A program made the translations under genes and the position numbers. From positions 806,001 through 870,000 of the forward strand of contig NZ_HG938354.1 in the NCBI RefSeq assembly GCF_000731315.1: a stretch of DNA of 64,000 nt, written 5' to 3'. Source of the DNA: Neorhizobium galegae bv. orientalis str. HAMBI 540. GTDB taxonomy: Bacteria; Pseudomonadota; Alphaproteobacteria; Rhizobiales; Rhizobiaceae. The notes below the pieces were generated by a model, which saw only the letters and a list, made by a program, of their open reading frames with translations, made no database searches and was not told where the DNA came from. Below, piece by piece: positions 1-6,839 of this stretch; position 1 is the stretch's first letter, and every line of letters begins with the position of its first letter.

Positions 1-436
1 TTTCGAGCATGCTGGGCCCCGCACCCGGTAGCACCGGAGGGACACTGAGGCCGAAGACCGCGTCAAACAGATCCGGACGCATCACCGCCGCGCTCCAGCT
101 CACCGTCGCACCGAAGTCGTGGCCGACCAGGGTAGCGCGCTCGATCCCGAGTTCCGTGAGGATGCCGACAAGGTCTCCAACATGGTAGAGAACCGTGTAA
201 AGCGCGGCGTCTTCAGGCTTGGAGCTATCGCCGTAGCCACGCGTATCGAACGATATCGCGCGGTAACCCGCGGCCGCGACTGCCGCCATCTGCCGGCGCC
301 AGCCCCGCCATCCGTCAGGAAAGCCGTGGACGAACAGCACAGCCGGCCCCTCGCCTTCCTCGACAACGTTCAGCTTGACGCCATTGGTTTCTACAAAGGT
401 CTGCTTCAGCGATTTATTCCGATCCACGAAAGTCAT
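1..436 (-). CDS. Epoxide-hydrolase-type alpha/beta hydrolase (3' end outside the window)
   Basis: The first 145 residues of an alpha/beta-hydrolase are visible and the frame is open to the window edge. It carries the oxyanion-hole motif HGFP (residues 37-40) and the nucleophile elbow GHDFGA with Asp at about 107. Asp in place of Ser at the elbow is typical of soluble epoxide hydrolases and haloacid/fluoroacetate dehalogenases. FDTRGYGDSSKP (about 63-74) is the usual loop of these enzymes. The start at 436 was chosen because the ATG at 443 is in another frame. The cap domain and the catalytic acid and His lie outside the window, so the substrate cannot be inferred. No signal peptide is seen; cytoplasmic enzyme likely. 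Confidence 0.85.
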   Translation of the reverse strand, partial: MTFVDRNKSLKQTFVETNGVKLNVVEEGEGPAVLFVHGFPDGWRGWRRQMAAVAAAGYRAISFDTRGYGDSSKPEDAALYTVLYHVGDLVGILTELGIERATLVGHDFGATVSWSAAVMRPDLFDAVFGLSVPPVLPGAGPSMLE

Positions 437-643
437 CTTTCATGCTCCATTTGAATTGTGAAATTGACGCACGCGATGCGGCGACCGCTGAGATCGGTCT
501 GTGAAGTACACAGTTCGATAATAGTTCGCGTGCGATCGAGATGGTGTTCGGCTTTACTTTGAATTCTCTGTCATCCGTCTCTGAGGCAGGTCGCAGACTA
601 GCCGCTGCCTGACTCCGAGAATTGATGTCAGCACCGGATCGAG

Positions 644-1432
644 TTACTTCCCGGAGAACTGGATCTTCGGAATCGGCTCATGTTTCCGTACAGCCGCGAC
701 TGCAATGGCCATTCCCTCTGCGCCGTCTTTGGTGTCGAGGATGCCAGCGCCGAGCTGGGTGGAGATGATGTCGGCAGCCGAGACGCCACCGGTAGCCCAA
801 GTGCGGATGAGCGTACGCGCCTTGCCGTACGCAAGGGTCGGCCCTGTCGCGAGATGCCGCACGAGTTCGTCGGAGACCTCCTCCAACTTGCCGTCAGGGG
901 CTGAATGGGTTGCGATACCCAGATCGACTGCGACCTTTCCGAAAATTGGCTCCGAAAGCAGGACGAAGCGAGTAGCGAGTGTTTTGCCGACGCGATCGGC
1001 GAGCCGCTGCACCGCGCCTGCCATTGGAATGCCGCCGACCGACACTTCCGGGAGGACGAGCATCGCCGACTCTGCGACGACCAGGAAATCGAACGCCAGG
1101 AGCAGTTCGAAACCGCCGCCCAGGGCCATCCCTGCTACCGAAGCAACCGTGGGGACGGGCAGTTCCTCGATGAGACGGATCGAAGCCAGGATGTCAGCCG
1201 CAAACGCTTCGAGAAATTTCGAGCCCTTGTCACCGATGGCGCCCAGATCGTCTGCCACGGCGACGTTGCCGGACGCGGACGTCAAGTGAAGGACGCGGAT
1301 GTCGCTTGCATATGCCTGGCGAACGGCGGCCCGCAGCGACGAGGGAAAGTCGGACCCTGGCTCGCTGTCTGCATCACCGAGCAAGATCAGTTTGCCCACC
1401 GCACCGTGTTGCTCGAAGCGGAACGAACTCAT
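644..1432 (-). CDS. Enoyl-CoA hydratase/isomerase family protein
   Basis: This 262-residue crotonase-fold protein is normal in length for the family. The oxyanion-hole segment ALGGGFE ends in Glu109, and PEVSVGGIP carries Glu129. These match the two catalytic Glu residues (144 and 164) of rat enoyl-CoA hydratase, so hydratase chemistry on an acyl-CoA is plausible. The N-terminal half is divergent and the specific substrate is unknown. The gene is divergent from the double TetR gene that starts at 1567. The 134-bp gap holds an imperfect palindrome at 1535-1550, so control by that regulator is likely but inferred. It lies downstream of no other gene on its strand. Confidence 0.85.
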   Translation of the reverse strand: MSSFRFEQHGAVGKLILLGDADSEPGSDFPSSLRAAVRQAYASDIRVLHLTSASGNVAVADDLGAIGDKGSKFLEAFAADILASIRLIEELPVPTVASVAGMALGGGFELLLAFDFLVVAESAMLVLPEVSVGGIPMAGAVQRLADRVGKTLATRFVLLSEPIFGKVAVDLGIATHSAPDGKLEEVSDELVRHLATGPTLAYGKARTLIRTWATGGVSAADIISTQLGAGILDTKDGAEGMAIAVAAVRKHEPIPKIQFSGK

Positions 1433-1534
1433 GTTTTACCTCCTCATTTGCTGACTATCTAGCCAGGCAGGCCTAACACCTGCTACAAAATGGCCCGTGT
1501 CTCACGTCGATTGGCGGATGACCAAAGCCTGTTA

Positions 1535-1550
1535 TGTTATGTACGTTACA
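1535..1550. promoter_or_regulatory. Candidate TetR operator in the divergent promoter
   Basis: The 16-bp sequence TGTTATGTACGTTACA is an imperfect palindrome (12 of 16 positions symmetric) centred on GTAC. It sits 16 bp before the start of the double TetR gene and about 100 bp from the divergent hydratase start. TetR-family regulators usually bind such dyads in their own divergent promoter. Binding itself is inferred. Confidence 0.4.
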
Positions 1551-1566
1551 GAATGGAGCGCTGTCA

Positions 1567-2796
1567 ATGGCCCGCCCCCGCGCGTTCGAAGAAAGCGAAG
1601 TGCTAGATCGCGCGGCGGACGTCTTCGGTCGCCGGGGCTACGACGGCTCAACCATGGCGGAACTGACGGCCGCAATGGGCTTGAACTCTCCCAGCATCTA
1701 CGCGGCTTTCGGAAGCAAGCGCGGGCTTTTCGACGCTGTTCTCGGCCGCTGTAGTGCGCGCGAGGACGAGCACTGGGAGTGGGCGCTCACAGCCCCCACG
1801 GCCGAAGAAGTCGTCAAGCGCTTGCTGACGACCTCGCCAGCGCAGGAGTCCAGCCGTATACTCGTTCATGCGGGCTTGGCGATGGGCAGTGAGAATGCCG
1901 ACATTCCCGCTGCCCTGCTTCATCGCCGCCAATCGGCAGAACTGAAACTGCGAGACCGGTTCGAAAAGGCGAAACGGAGTGGCGAACTCCCTGTGGACGC
2001 TGATGCCTCAGGGCTGGCGAGCTATGTGACGTCGGTTCTCGGCGGCCTCGCCATGAAAGCCGCGGGCGGCGCGCCGCACGACGACCTACGAGAGGGTGCC
2101 GAACAGGCGATGGCTGCCTGGCGGGCGATCAGCGACGTTGCGGCCGCCGCGAGCGCTTCAACGAGGGGATCGACGCCGGCCGATCAACTTCGCGAACCAC
2201 GAAAATTCAGTGCTGACGCAGCGCTCGATGCCGCCATGAAGGTCTTTTGGACCAAGGGTTTCGCGGGCGCGTCGCTAAATGATCTGACCGAGGCCATGGG
2301 AATTACCCGCCCAAGCCTCTATGCCGCATTCGGCAACAAAGAAGCGCTCTTCTTCAAGGCCCTCGAGCTCTATCAATCCCTTCGAGGGGACTACATGGCT
2401 AGAGCGCTCCAGTCTCCGACAGCGCGAGGCGTTTTCGAAGCAATCCTGAGGGGGACGCTACGCACCCAACTGGCGGAGGGACAACCGCGCGGCTGCCTCA
2501 TGGTCCTTAACTCAATGCCGGGCGGCGATGAGGCGCAGGTGATCCGCAACGAGATCCTCAGGCGCCAGGCCGTCGGGCGCGATCTCCTCGCCGCCCGGTT
2601 TGAAAGGGCCAAGATCGAGGGCGACCTACTGCCCACCGTCAATATCGACGGCCTTGTGCGCTTCGTCCAATCCATGATGAACGGCATCCTCATGCAGGGG
2701 GCGGCAGGGGCAAGCCGAAGCGAGCTTGAGGGACTCGTCGAGAGCAGCTTGGCTATGTGGACCGCATCCGCCCGATTACCGATCAGTAAAGATTAG
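1567..2796 (+). CDS. Tandem (fused) double TetR-family transcriptional regulator
   Basis: This 409-residue protein is twice the normal TetR length of about 200 and contains two complete TetR repressor units. Unit 1 has the HTH segment TMAELTAAMGLNSPSIYAAF near residues 30-50; unit 2, starting near residue 210, has SLNDLTEAMGITRPSLYAAF. Each HTH is followed by an F-x-K-x-x-L-F segment and a helical ligand domain. The two units are clearly related, so the gene arose by tandem duplication and fusion, joined by an Ala/Ser-rich linker near residues 193-210. The start at 1567 (MARPRAF) is preferred over an upstream ATG at 1534, which would add 11 atypical residues and overlap the operator-like dyad. 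It probably represses itself and the divergent hydratase gene. Confidence 0.9.
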   Translation: MARPRAFEESEVLDRAADVFGRRGYDGSTMAELTAAMGLNSPSIYAAFGSKRGLFDAVLGRCSAREDEHWEWALTAPTAEEVVKRLLTTSPAQESSRILVHAGLAMGSENADIPAALLHRRQSAELKLRDRFEKAKRSGELPVDADASGLASYVTSVLGGLAMKAAGGAPHDDLREGAEQAMAAWRAISDVAAAASASTRGSTPADQLREPRKFSADAALDAAMKVFWTKGFAGASLNDLTEAMGITRPSLYAAFGNKEALFFKALELYQSLRGDYMARALQSPTARGVFEAILRGTLRTQLAEGQPRGCLMVLNSMPGGDEAQVIRNEILRRQAVGRDLLAARFERAKIEGDLLPTVNIDGLVRFVQSMMNGILMQGAAGASRSELEGLVESSLAMWTASARLPISKD

Positions 2797-2832
2797 TCGC
2801 AACTAATCTGTCAAGATCTTTACCGATCGGTA
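2777..2832. promoter_or_regulatory. Paired TACCGATCrGTA palindromes flanking a small hairpin
   Basis: TACCGATCAGTA (2777-2788, inside the last codons of the TetR gene) and the perfect 12-bp palindrome TACCGATCGGTA (2821-2832) are near-identical sites 44 bp apart. Between them lies a perfect 7-bp hairpin with a CGCA loop (2791-2808). This layout resembles an operator pair for a TetR protein controlling a gene to the right. The gene now found there is a broken remnant, so the original target may have been lost. Confidence 0.45.
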
Positions 2833-2969
2833 GATTGCCTTCGCTGTCTGGGGCCTGCCGGGTTGGAGTAGCCATCGCGGACGCCACAATTCCCGAAGAG
2901 ACCACTCGCTGCGCTCACGATTTCCGTGAACCCAAGCACGCGCGCGGCGATTAGTCTGAAACACCGGTA

Positions 2970-3548
2970 GGGCAATTTCTCGTTTGTTGACTCGAAGGAC
3001 CGCTCATGGGTGCAGGTGTCCGACGCGATAGCTGGCCTTCTCGGGAAGTTCTTTGATACCCCGGATGTCAGCTACAAAGGCGCACCGATGGTGGGGCCAC
3101 GCATGCTGGTGGTCGGCCTCGCCACTACGCGAGGATTTGGGCCCGTAGTCAGCCACCACCGGCTGATTCCGCGCAGCGACAATCCCTATCTCGAGGACGT
3201 CTTCGACCCCGAAAGCGGCTCGCTCGCAATCAACAACGGCCGGCTGGAGATCACCCTACGCTTCTTTCTCACCGCCGGCGGCTGGGACAGATTTACCAAG
3301 ACTTTCAGCTTCGCCTGGAACAGGACCGGCTTCGAACTCGCCCGATTCGACTACGACTATGACCACCGTCGCACCGGCCTCACCCGGCACTGGATTGCTG
3401 ACTACAGGGCCGGCACGCTGATATACAGCACAGGCAAATCTTCGTCAGATGCGCCGGTGAAGAGCAGTAAATCGAAGCTGCGCGGCCGAAGCGGATCACC
3501 TTCAAGAACGTCGGCAACGGGCTGGAGTTCGATCCATTCAGCAAGTAA
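2970..3548 (+). pseudogene. Remnant of a conserved hypothetical protein (N-terminus lost, one frameshift)
   Basis: One frame runs from an in-frame stop at about 2967 to about 3480. It reads as a beta-rich domain with segments such as GRLEITLRFFLTAGGWDRFTK and FAWNRTGFELARFDYD. The conserved-looking end RITFKNVGNGLEFDPFSK continues in another frame and stops at 3548. A one-base deletion near 3485 would explain the shift. No start codon with a ribosome-binding site precedes the fragment, so the N-terminus is missing too. The ending GNGLEFDP resembles that of secreted rhizobial and Caulobacter hypothetical proteins (from memory, not searched). No function is proposed. Confidence 0.55.
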
Positions 3549-4015
3549 TTGTATCGCGGGTGCATACACGCATTCCGAGTGCGCGGAGCCTGCCCGGACA
3601 ATGGCAATAGCGACCGCCCCTGGCGCCTTGTCATAGGGACCAATAGTCGATGGTGTGAATTCATTCAACGATCTGGACTCAAAAGGAAGCCCGCCGGAGC
3701 GGGCGCGTTAAGGGACATTTTGCGGAGTAGTCTGGAACGCAGCGGACGGGACGTCGGTGAAGTGGGCGATGGGATTGCGGCCGCCACGTCTGTTATTCTA
3801 ACTGCGGCTGGAGACAATCGCTCCGCCCGGCGGGCTGCTTGCCGTGCTGAACGAGAAGACCTCGCCGCTCGACGCGATTATTGTCAATCGCAAGCTTATG
3901 GGTCTTGTGGCTGACTGAATGCAATATTCTGAAGCGGGCTAGGACGGCTGCTTGTAAGGACCGGACGCGTCAGGCGCATAGTTGCCCCTCTTGGAGCTTT
4001 TCTGTCTCCCCTACC
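3549..4015. other. Gene-poor gap with a hairpin and a possible coding scrap
   Basis: No convincing gene is seen. A perfect 6-bp hairpin GCCCGC-CGGA-GCGGGC lies at 3689-3704; read on the minus strand it is followed by TTCCTTTT, so it may be a weak terminator for the minus-strand gene at 4016-4246. A plus-strand frame ending at 3918 encodes about 40 residues with protein-like composition (PPGGLLAVLNEKTSPLDA) but no start. It may be the tail of a decayed gene. Confidence 0.35.
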
Positions 4016-4246
4016 CTACTGGTGTTGCTGGCACGACTGTTGGTCGGACTTTGTCTCAGCCGTCATGTTAGCCAGGATGATGACGTACTCATCCGCGGCG
4101 TCTGCGAGGATCAGTGCGATTTCTCGCCGGCCGAGCCCTTCCTGCTGAAGGCGCTCGATCATCTCCAGCATCGCCGCTTCGACCCGGAAGCGGTGCGCAG
4201 GTGGAGGCTCGTATGGTTCATCGGGTGTCTGAGTTCGCATGTCCAT
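4016..4246 (-). CDS. Small hypothetical protein
   Basis: A 76-residue acidic, mostly helical protein. The centre reads as two amphipathic helices: EAAMLEMIERLQQEGLGRRE, then a stretch containing IALILADAADEY. The start at 4246 (MDMRTQ) is preferred to the upstream ATG at 4297 because GGGGAAA lies just before it, and because the upstream extension looks non-coding. The combination of a short helix, a GLGRREIA turn and a second helix suggests a small regulatory or structural protein, but no family is recognised with certainty. It stands alone on its strand. Confidence 0.55.
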   Translation of the reverse strand: MDMRTQTPDEPYEPPPAHRFRVEAAMLEMIERLQQEGLGRREIALILADAADEYVIILANMTAETKSDQQSCQQHQ

Positions 4247-4414
4247 GATCAATTTCCCCATGTAAGGGGAGCATCGCACACCGTTCGTTGTCCGCAAGCA
4301 GATGCTTAATTAACAGTTAACGCGACCGCCCGGCTGCTGTCCAAGTCAGACCAGACTCGAGCCATTCCCGGGTCGGCGCTCTCGGAGGCCATTGAGGACG
4401 AGACCTGTAGAGTG

Positions 4415-4608
4415 GTTCACCGGTGAACGCGGATGCTGACGGGGAACAGGCATTGGGAGACGCGCTGAAATCAACATCCGCGTTCGATCCCTTAACAAGT
4501 GCAGTTCATGGAAGTTTCGTGTGCCTGGAAATTTTGTTGAAGATAGTCCGACCGCAAGGTGCGGCTATGTCTCGGAAATCCCGGCTAACGATTTGGATCT
4601 AGATCCAA
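4415..4608. repeat. Cluster of perfect palindromes in a 446-bp intergenic region
   Basis: The gap 4247-4692 has no gene but three exact dyads: GTTCACCGGTGAAC (4415-4428, 14 bp); an 11-bp inverted repeat GAACGCGGATG (4425-4435) with CATCCGCGTTC (4475-4485) around a 39-bp spacer; and TTGGATCTAGATCCAA (4593-4608, 16 bp). The last lies about 85 bp upstream of the small membrane-protein gene at 4693. They may be operators for that gene or the edges of a lost element. Confidence 0.5.
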
Positions 4609-4692
4609 GTCTTTCGGAACATAGTAGCGGGCAACGGCATTCCGTTGGCGATCCAACCGGATCTGAAATCAGACCCACCAGTAGGTGACACC

Positions 4693-4767
4693 ATGAATAG
4701 CATCGTATGGCTCGTCGGAGCCGTCGTTATCGTCCTCTTTATTCTCGGCTTCTTCGGACTGAGGTAG
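4693..4767 (+). CDS. 24-residue single-span membrane micropeptide
   Basis: A short frame encoding MNSIVWLVGAVVIVLFILGF plus four residues (FGLR). It starts at an ATG with AGGTGA seven bases upstream and ends with TAG. Nearly the whole chain is one hydrophobic helix ending in Arg, so it should insert in the inner membrane. Very short proteins of this MN-IVWLVG...GFxGLR type occur in rhizobial genomes next to stress-related small genes (remembered, not searched). The good ribosome-binding site and the coherent composition support a real gene in spite of its size. Function unknown. Confidence 0.6.
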   Translation: MNSIVWLVGAVVIVLFILGFFGLR

Positions 4768-4934
4768 TATTTACTCGAGCGACGCACGAATGTTGCCCCA
4801 AAACTGCAGCCGTAGCGACTAGATATCGGTTCGTGGACGAGCGCTTCCGACGCGCCAAAACGTCGTCCAGCCGTAGCCGACCATTTGCCTTCCCCTCGGG
4901 CTGCGATATTTCCTGTTTAGGAGGATCTAATATC

Positions 4935-5154
4935 TTGACGCTGAAGTGGGAGAAACCGGTTCGGGCCGCAGGACAACAGATAGCCGGGCCGCGCGAGGCG
5001 CACCAATTCTTGATGGAACGGATGGCCGCATCGGAAAAATGAGGAATGGTCAGCGGCTGAGAACAGCGCACTGGCGGCTCTTGATGGTCGGAAATCCCCT
5101 GATGAAGCACGCGAGAAATTTGAGACGGCCCTTAAGTCGGCTCAATTGAACTGA
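4935..5154 (+). pseudogene. DUF982 family small protein, frameshifted
   Basis: The first frame (TTG start at 4935, AGGAGG ten bases upstream) reads LKWEKPVRAA...GPREAHQFLMERM and stops at 5042. The rest, NEEWSAAENSALAALDGRKS...AREKFETALKSA, follows in the next frame and ends at 5154. Joined, they give the W-x-x-P-V ... G-P-R-E-A ... FL-x-x-x-W ... A-x-x-A-L-x-G layout and the length of about 74 residues typical of DUF982, a small rhizobial family of unknown function. The shift falls in a run of five A at 5035-5039. It could be a true mutation, a sequencing error or slippage. Confidence 0.7.
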
Positions 5155-5257
5155 AGCGGAACGAAGCAGAGACTGTCCCGTTCCTGTCTAACCCTGACGT
5201 CCACATCGATGAGGCGAACATTCGGCCCCGTGGACCACTCAGAGGAAAGGCACGCTT

Positions 5258-5545
5258 ATGAAAAACTTTATCCTCGCCGCCGCCCTTGTTGCAGTGGCCA
5301 GCGGCGCGTTTGCTCAGCAACCTACGGCGGCTCCACCCGACAAGGCGGTGGATTTTGTCAGCAGGCAACCCATGCCGGCCAATCCTGTCCAGGTCAGCGA
5401 GAAGATTGCGCTTGGTCAGCCGATACCAAACAACCTCGTGCTGTCACCTATTCCGGATACGCCGAACTTCGCCTTCGCGATCGTCAATCAGAAGCGGCTG
5501 ATCATCGACCCCAAGTCCTTCGTGGTGGTTAGGATCGTTGAGTGA
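5258..5545 (+). CDS. DUF1236 family secreted protein
   Basis: A 95-residue precursor with a clear Sec signal peptide (MKNFILAAALVAVASGAFAQ, cleavage after AFA) and a mature domain ending FAIVNQKRLIIDPKSFVVVRIVE. That ending, N-x-R-x-x-I-x-P-x-T/S-x-x-V-V-x-I-x, is the hallmark of DUF1236, a periplasmic domain common in rhizobia. The start has GAGGAAAG eight to fifteen bases upstream. Its function is unknown; family members are often stress- or envelope-associated. The gene is followed by two more small envelope genes on the same strand. Confidence 0.85.
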   Translation: MKNFILAAALVAVASGAFAQQPTAAPPDKAVDFVSRQPMPANPVQVSEKIALGQPIPNNLVLSPIPDTPNFAFAIVNQKRLIIDPKSFVVVRIVE

Positions 5546-5659
5546 CGGACGGAGGCATAGCCCGTCCCGGCGATCGACTATGATCCACCTTAATATCTGC
5601 TGGCGGAACGATGGCCTCCGTCCGACGTTCTCTCTGCGCTAGAAATTAGAGGCAATCCC

Positions 5660-6067
5660 ATGCGAAACTATATCCGACTGACGACGCTGCTCGTCGGACT
5701 CTCCGCTACTGTCGCTTTCGCTCAGTCTCCGCCGGCCGACACCTCCCCGCTGCCGAAGGCACCCCCGGAAGTAACAGCAGACAATCCGCCACCACCACCT
5801 CCTGGTCCACGTGGACCAGGACCGGACATGGGCCACCGCCCACCGCCGTCAGAACGTGGAGCGCGCATCCACGTCGAGAACGGTCGGACCCGGGTCGACC
5901 TGCGCTGCGCTGATTCAGATTCTACAAAAGAGTGCGCCGACGCATTGGTGCAGATCCTCGACAGGCTCCAAACGTCATCTTCGGCCGACGGGGAATCGGG
6001 ACGCGGCTTCAGCCGCGATCGTGGGAGCGACCGAGGATATGATCGCGACCGGGATGATCGGAGATAG
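5660..6067 (+). CDS. Secreted proline-rich hypothetical protein
   Basis: A 135-residue precursor. The signal peptide is MRNYIRLTTLLVGLSATVAFAQ. It is followed by a Pro-rich linker (a run of seven Pro near residue 44), a small central domain (RIHVENGRTRVDLRCAD...ECADALVQILDRL) and a tail rich in Arg, Asp and Gly (SRDRGSDRGYDRDRDD). The central domain with two Cys may be a periplasmic module. A similar layout of a signal peptide and an acidic motif of the type VENG-x-x-x-VDLRCA is known from rhizobial hypothetical proteins (memory only). It is two bases from the next gene, so the two are probably co-transcribed. Confidence 0.75.
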   Translation: MRNYIRLTTLLVGLSATVAFAQSPPADTSPLPKAPPEVTADNPPPPPPGPRGPGPDMGHRPPPSERGARIHVENGRTRVDLRCADSDSTKECADALVQILDRLQTSSSADGESGRGFSRDRGSDRGYDRDRDDRR

Positions 6068-6069
6068 TC

Positions 6070-6354
6070 ATGAAGCGCGACTACATTTCCGAGATCGACC
6101 GCATTGGCACACAACTTGCCGATCTCCGTACTGCGCTCGCTGGGCAAGCTGGCGACGCAGCGGAAAGTGCGGCGACATACATCGTTCCTACGGCTCGCCA
6201 GTTCGCATGGCAATTCCAAAAGGAAAGTTACGGTCTTGGCAAGGCTGCCCAACGGAACCCTTCGGCAGCAACTGGAGCCATCGTCGGTGTTATGCTGCTT
6301 GGGGCGGCGGTAGCTTGGCTGTTAACGGCGAGTGGTAGAGAGAGGGACGAGTGA
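6070..6354 (+). CDS. DUF883/ElaB-like small membrane-anchored protein
   Basis: A 94-residue protein with an N-terminal amphipathic helical part (EIDRIGTQLADLRTALAG), a middle helix, and a C-terminal hydrophobic anchor (GAIVGVMLLGAAVAWLLT) followed by a basic/acidic tail. This layout, with a NPSAATGAIVGVMLLGA segment before the membrane helix, matches the DUF883/YqjD/ElaB class, whose E. coli members attach to the inner membrane and bind ribosomes. Assignment rests on layout and so is moderate. It starts two bases after the proline-rich gene. Confidence 0.65.
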   Translation: MKRDYISEIDRIGTQLADLRTALAGQAGDAAESAATYIVPTARQFAWQFQKESYGLGKAAQRNPSAATGAIVGVMLLGAAVAWLLTASGRERDE

Positions 6355-6459
6355 CTCTTTTCAGCTGTCCAAAATTCACCTAGCAAAAGGGATGGCGTTC
6401 CCAAGCGCCACCCCAAACCATGCTGTTCATGGCGAAATAGATCTGCCCCCAAACGCTTT

Positions 6460-6702
6460 TGTCTCGATGGCTTTGAGGTCGATCGCACATCCTCAATCGA
6501 ACTTGGCCGAACGCATCCTCAGGCCATGATGGTCTCGGTCCACCCCGGCACCGTCCGCACGAAGCTGTCCGATCCCTCGCAGGGCCACAAGATGGTCAGT
6601 GCCGAGGAGGCCGCAATCTCGATCATTGACACTCTTGATAGGTTACCAGCCGACCCGTCGGGCAGCTTCGTCGTCTACGATGGAACCGAGATGCTATGGT
6701 GA
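6460..6702 (+). pseudogene. C-terminal fragment of a short-chain dehydrogenase (SDR)
   Basis: From 6526 an open frame of 58 codons reads VSVHPGTVRTKLSDPSQGHK...SAEEAAISIIDTLDRL...GSFVVYDGTEMLW and ends in TGA. HPGTVRT is the post-catalytic segment of CsgA/C-factor-like SDRs, and the C-terminal F-x-x-YDG-x-E fits too. Upstream residues (ALRSIAHPQSNLAER) continue in a different frame, so there is a shift near 6515. The Rossmann and YxxxK parts are absent. It is a dead 3' remnant, and nothing nearby on the same strand could complete it. Confidence 0.65.
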
Positions 6703-6839
6703 GATTGCCTCAAGGCCTAAGAGCTAGCGCTTTCGACATTTCGCAACTGGTCGGCTGATGATTTCTCCCTAAATGAGAATTCGAAAGGGCGCTCTCCCTA
6801 AGGAAGAGTTCCAGAAAATCTCTTGGGAGGGGACAATTC

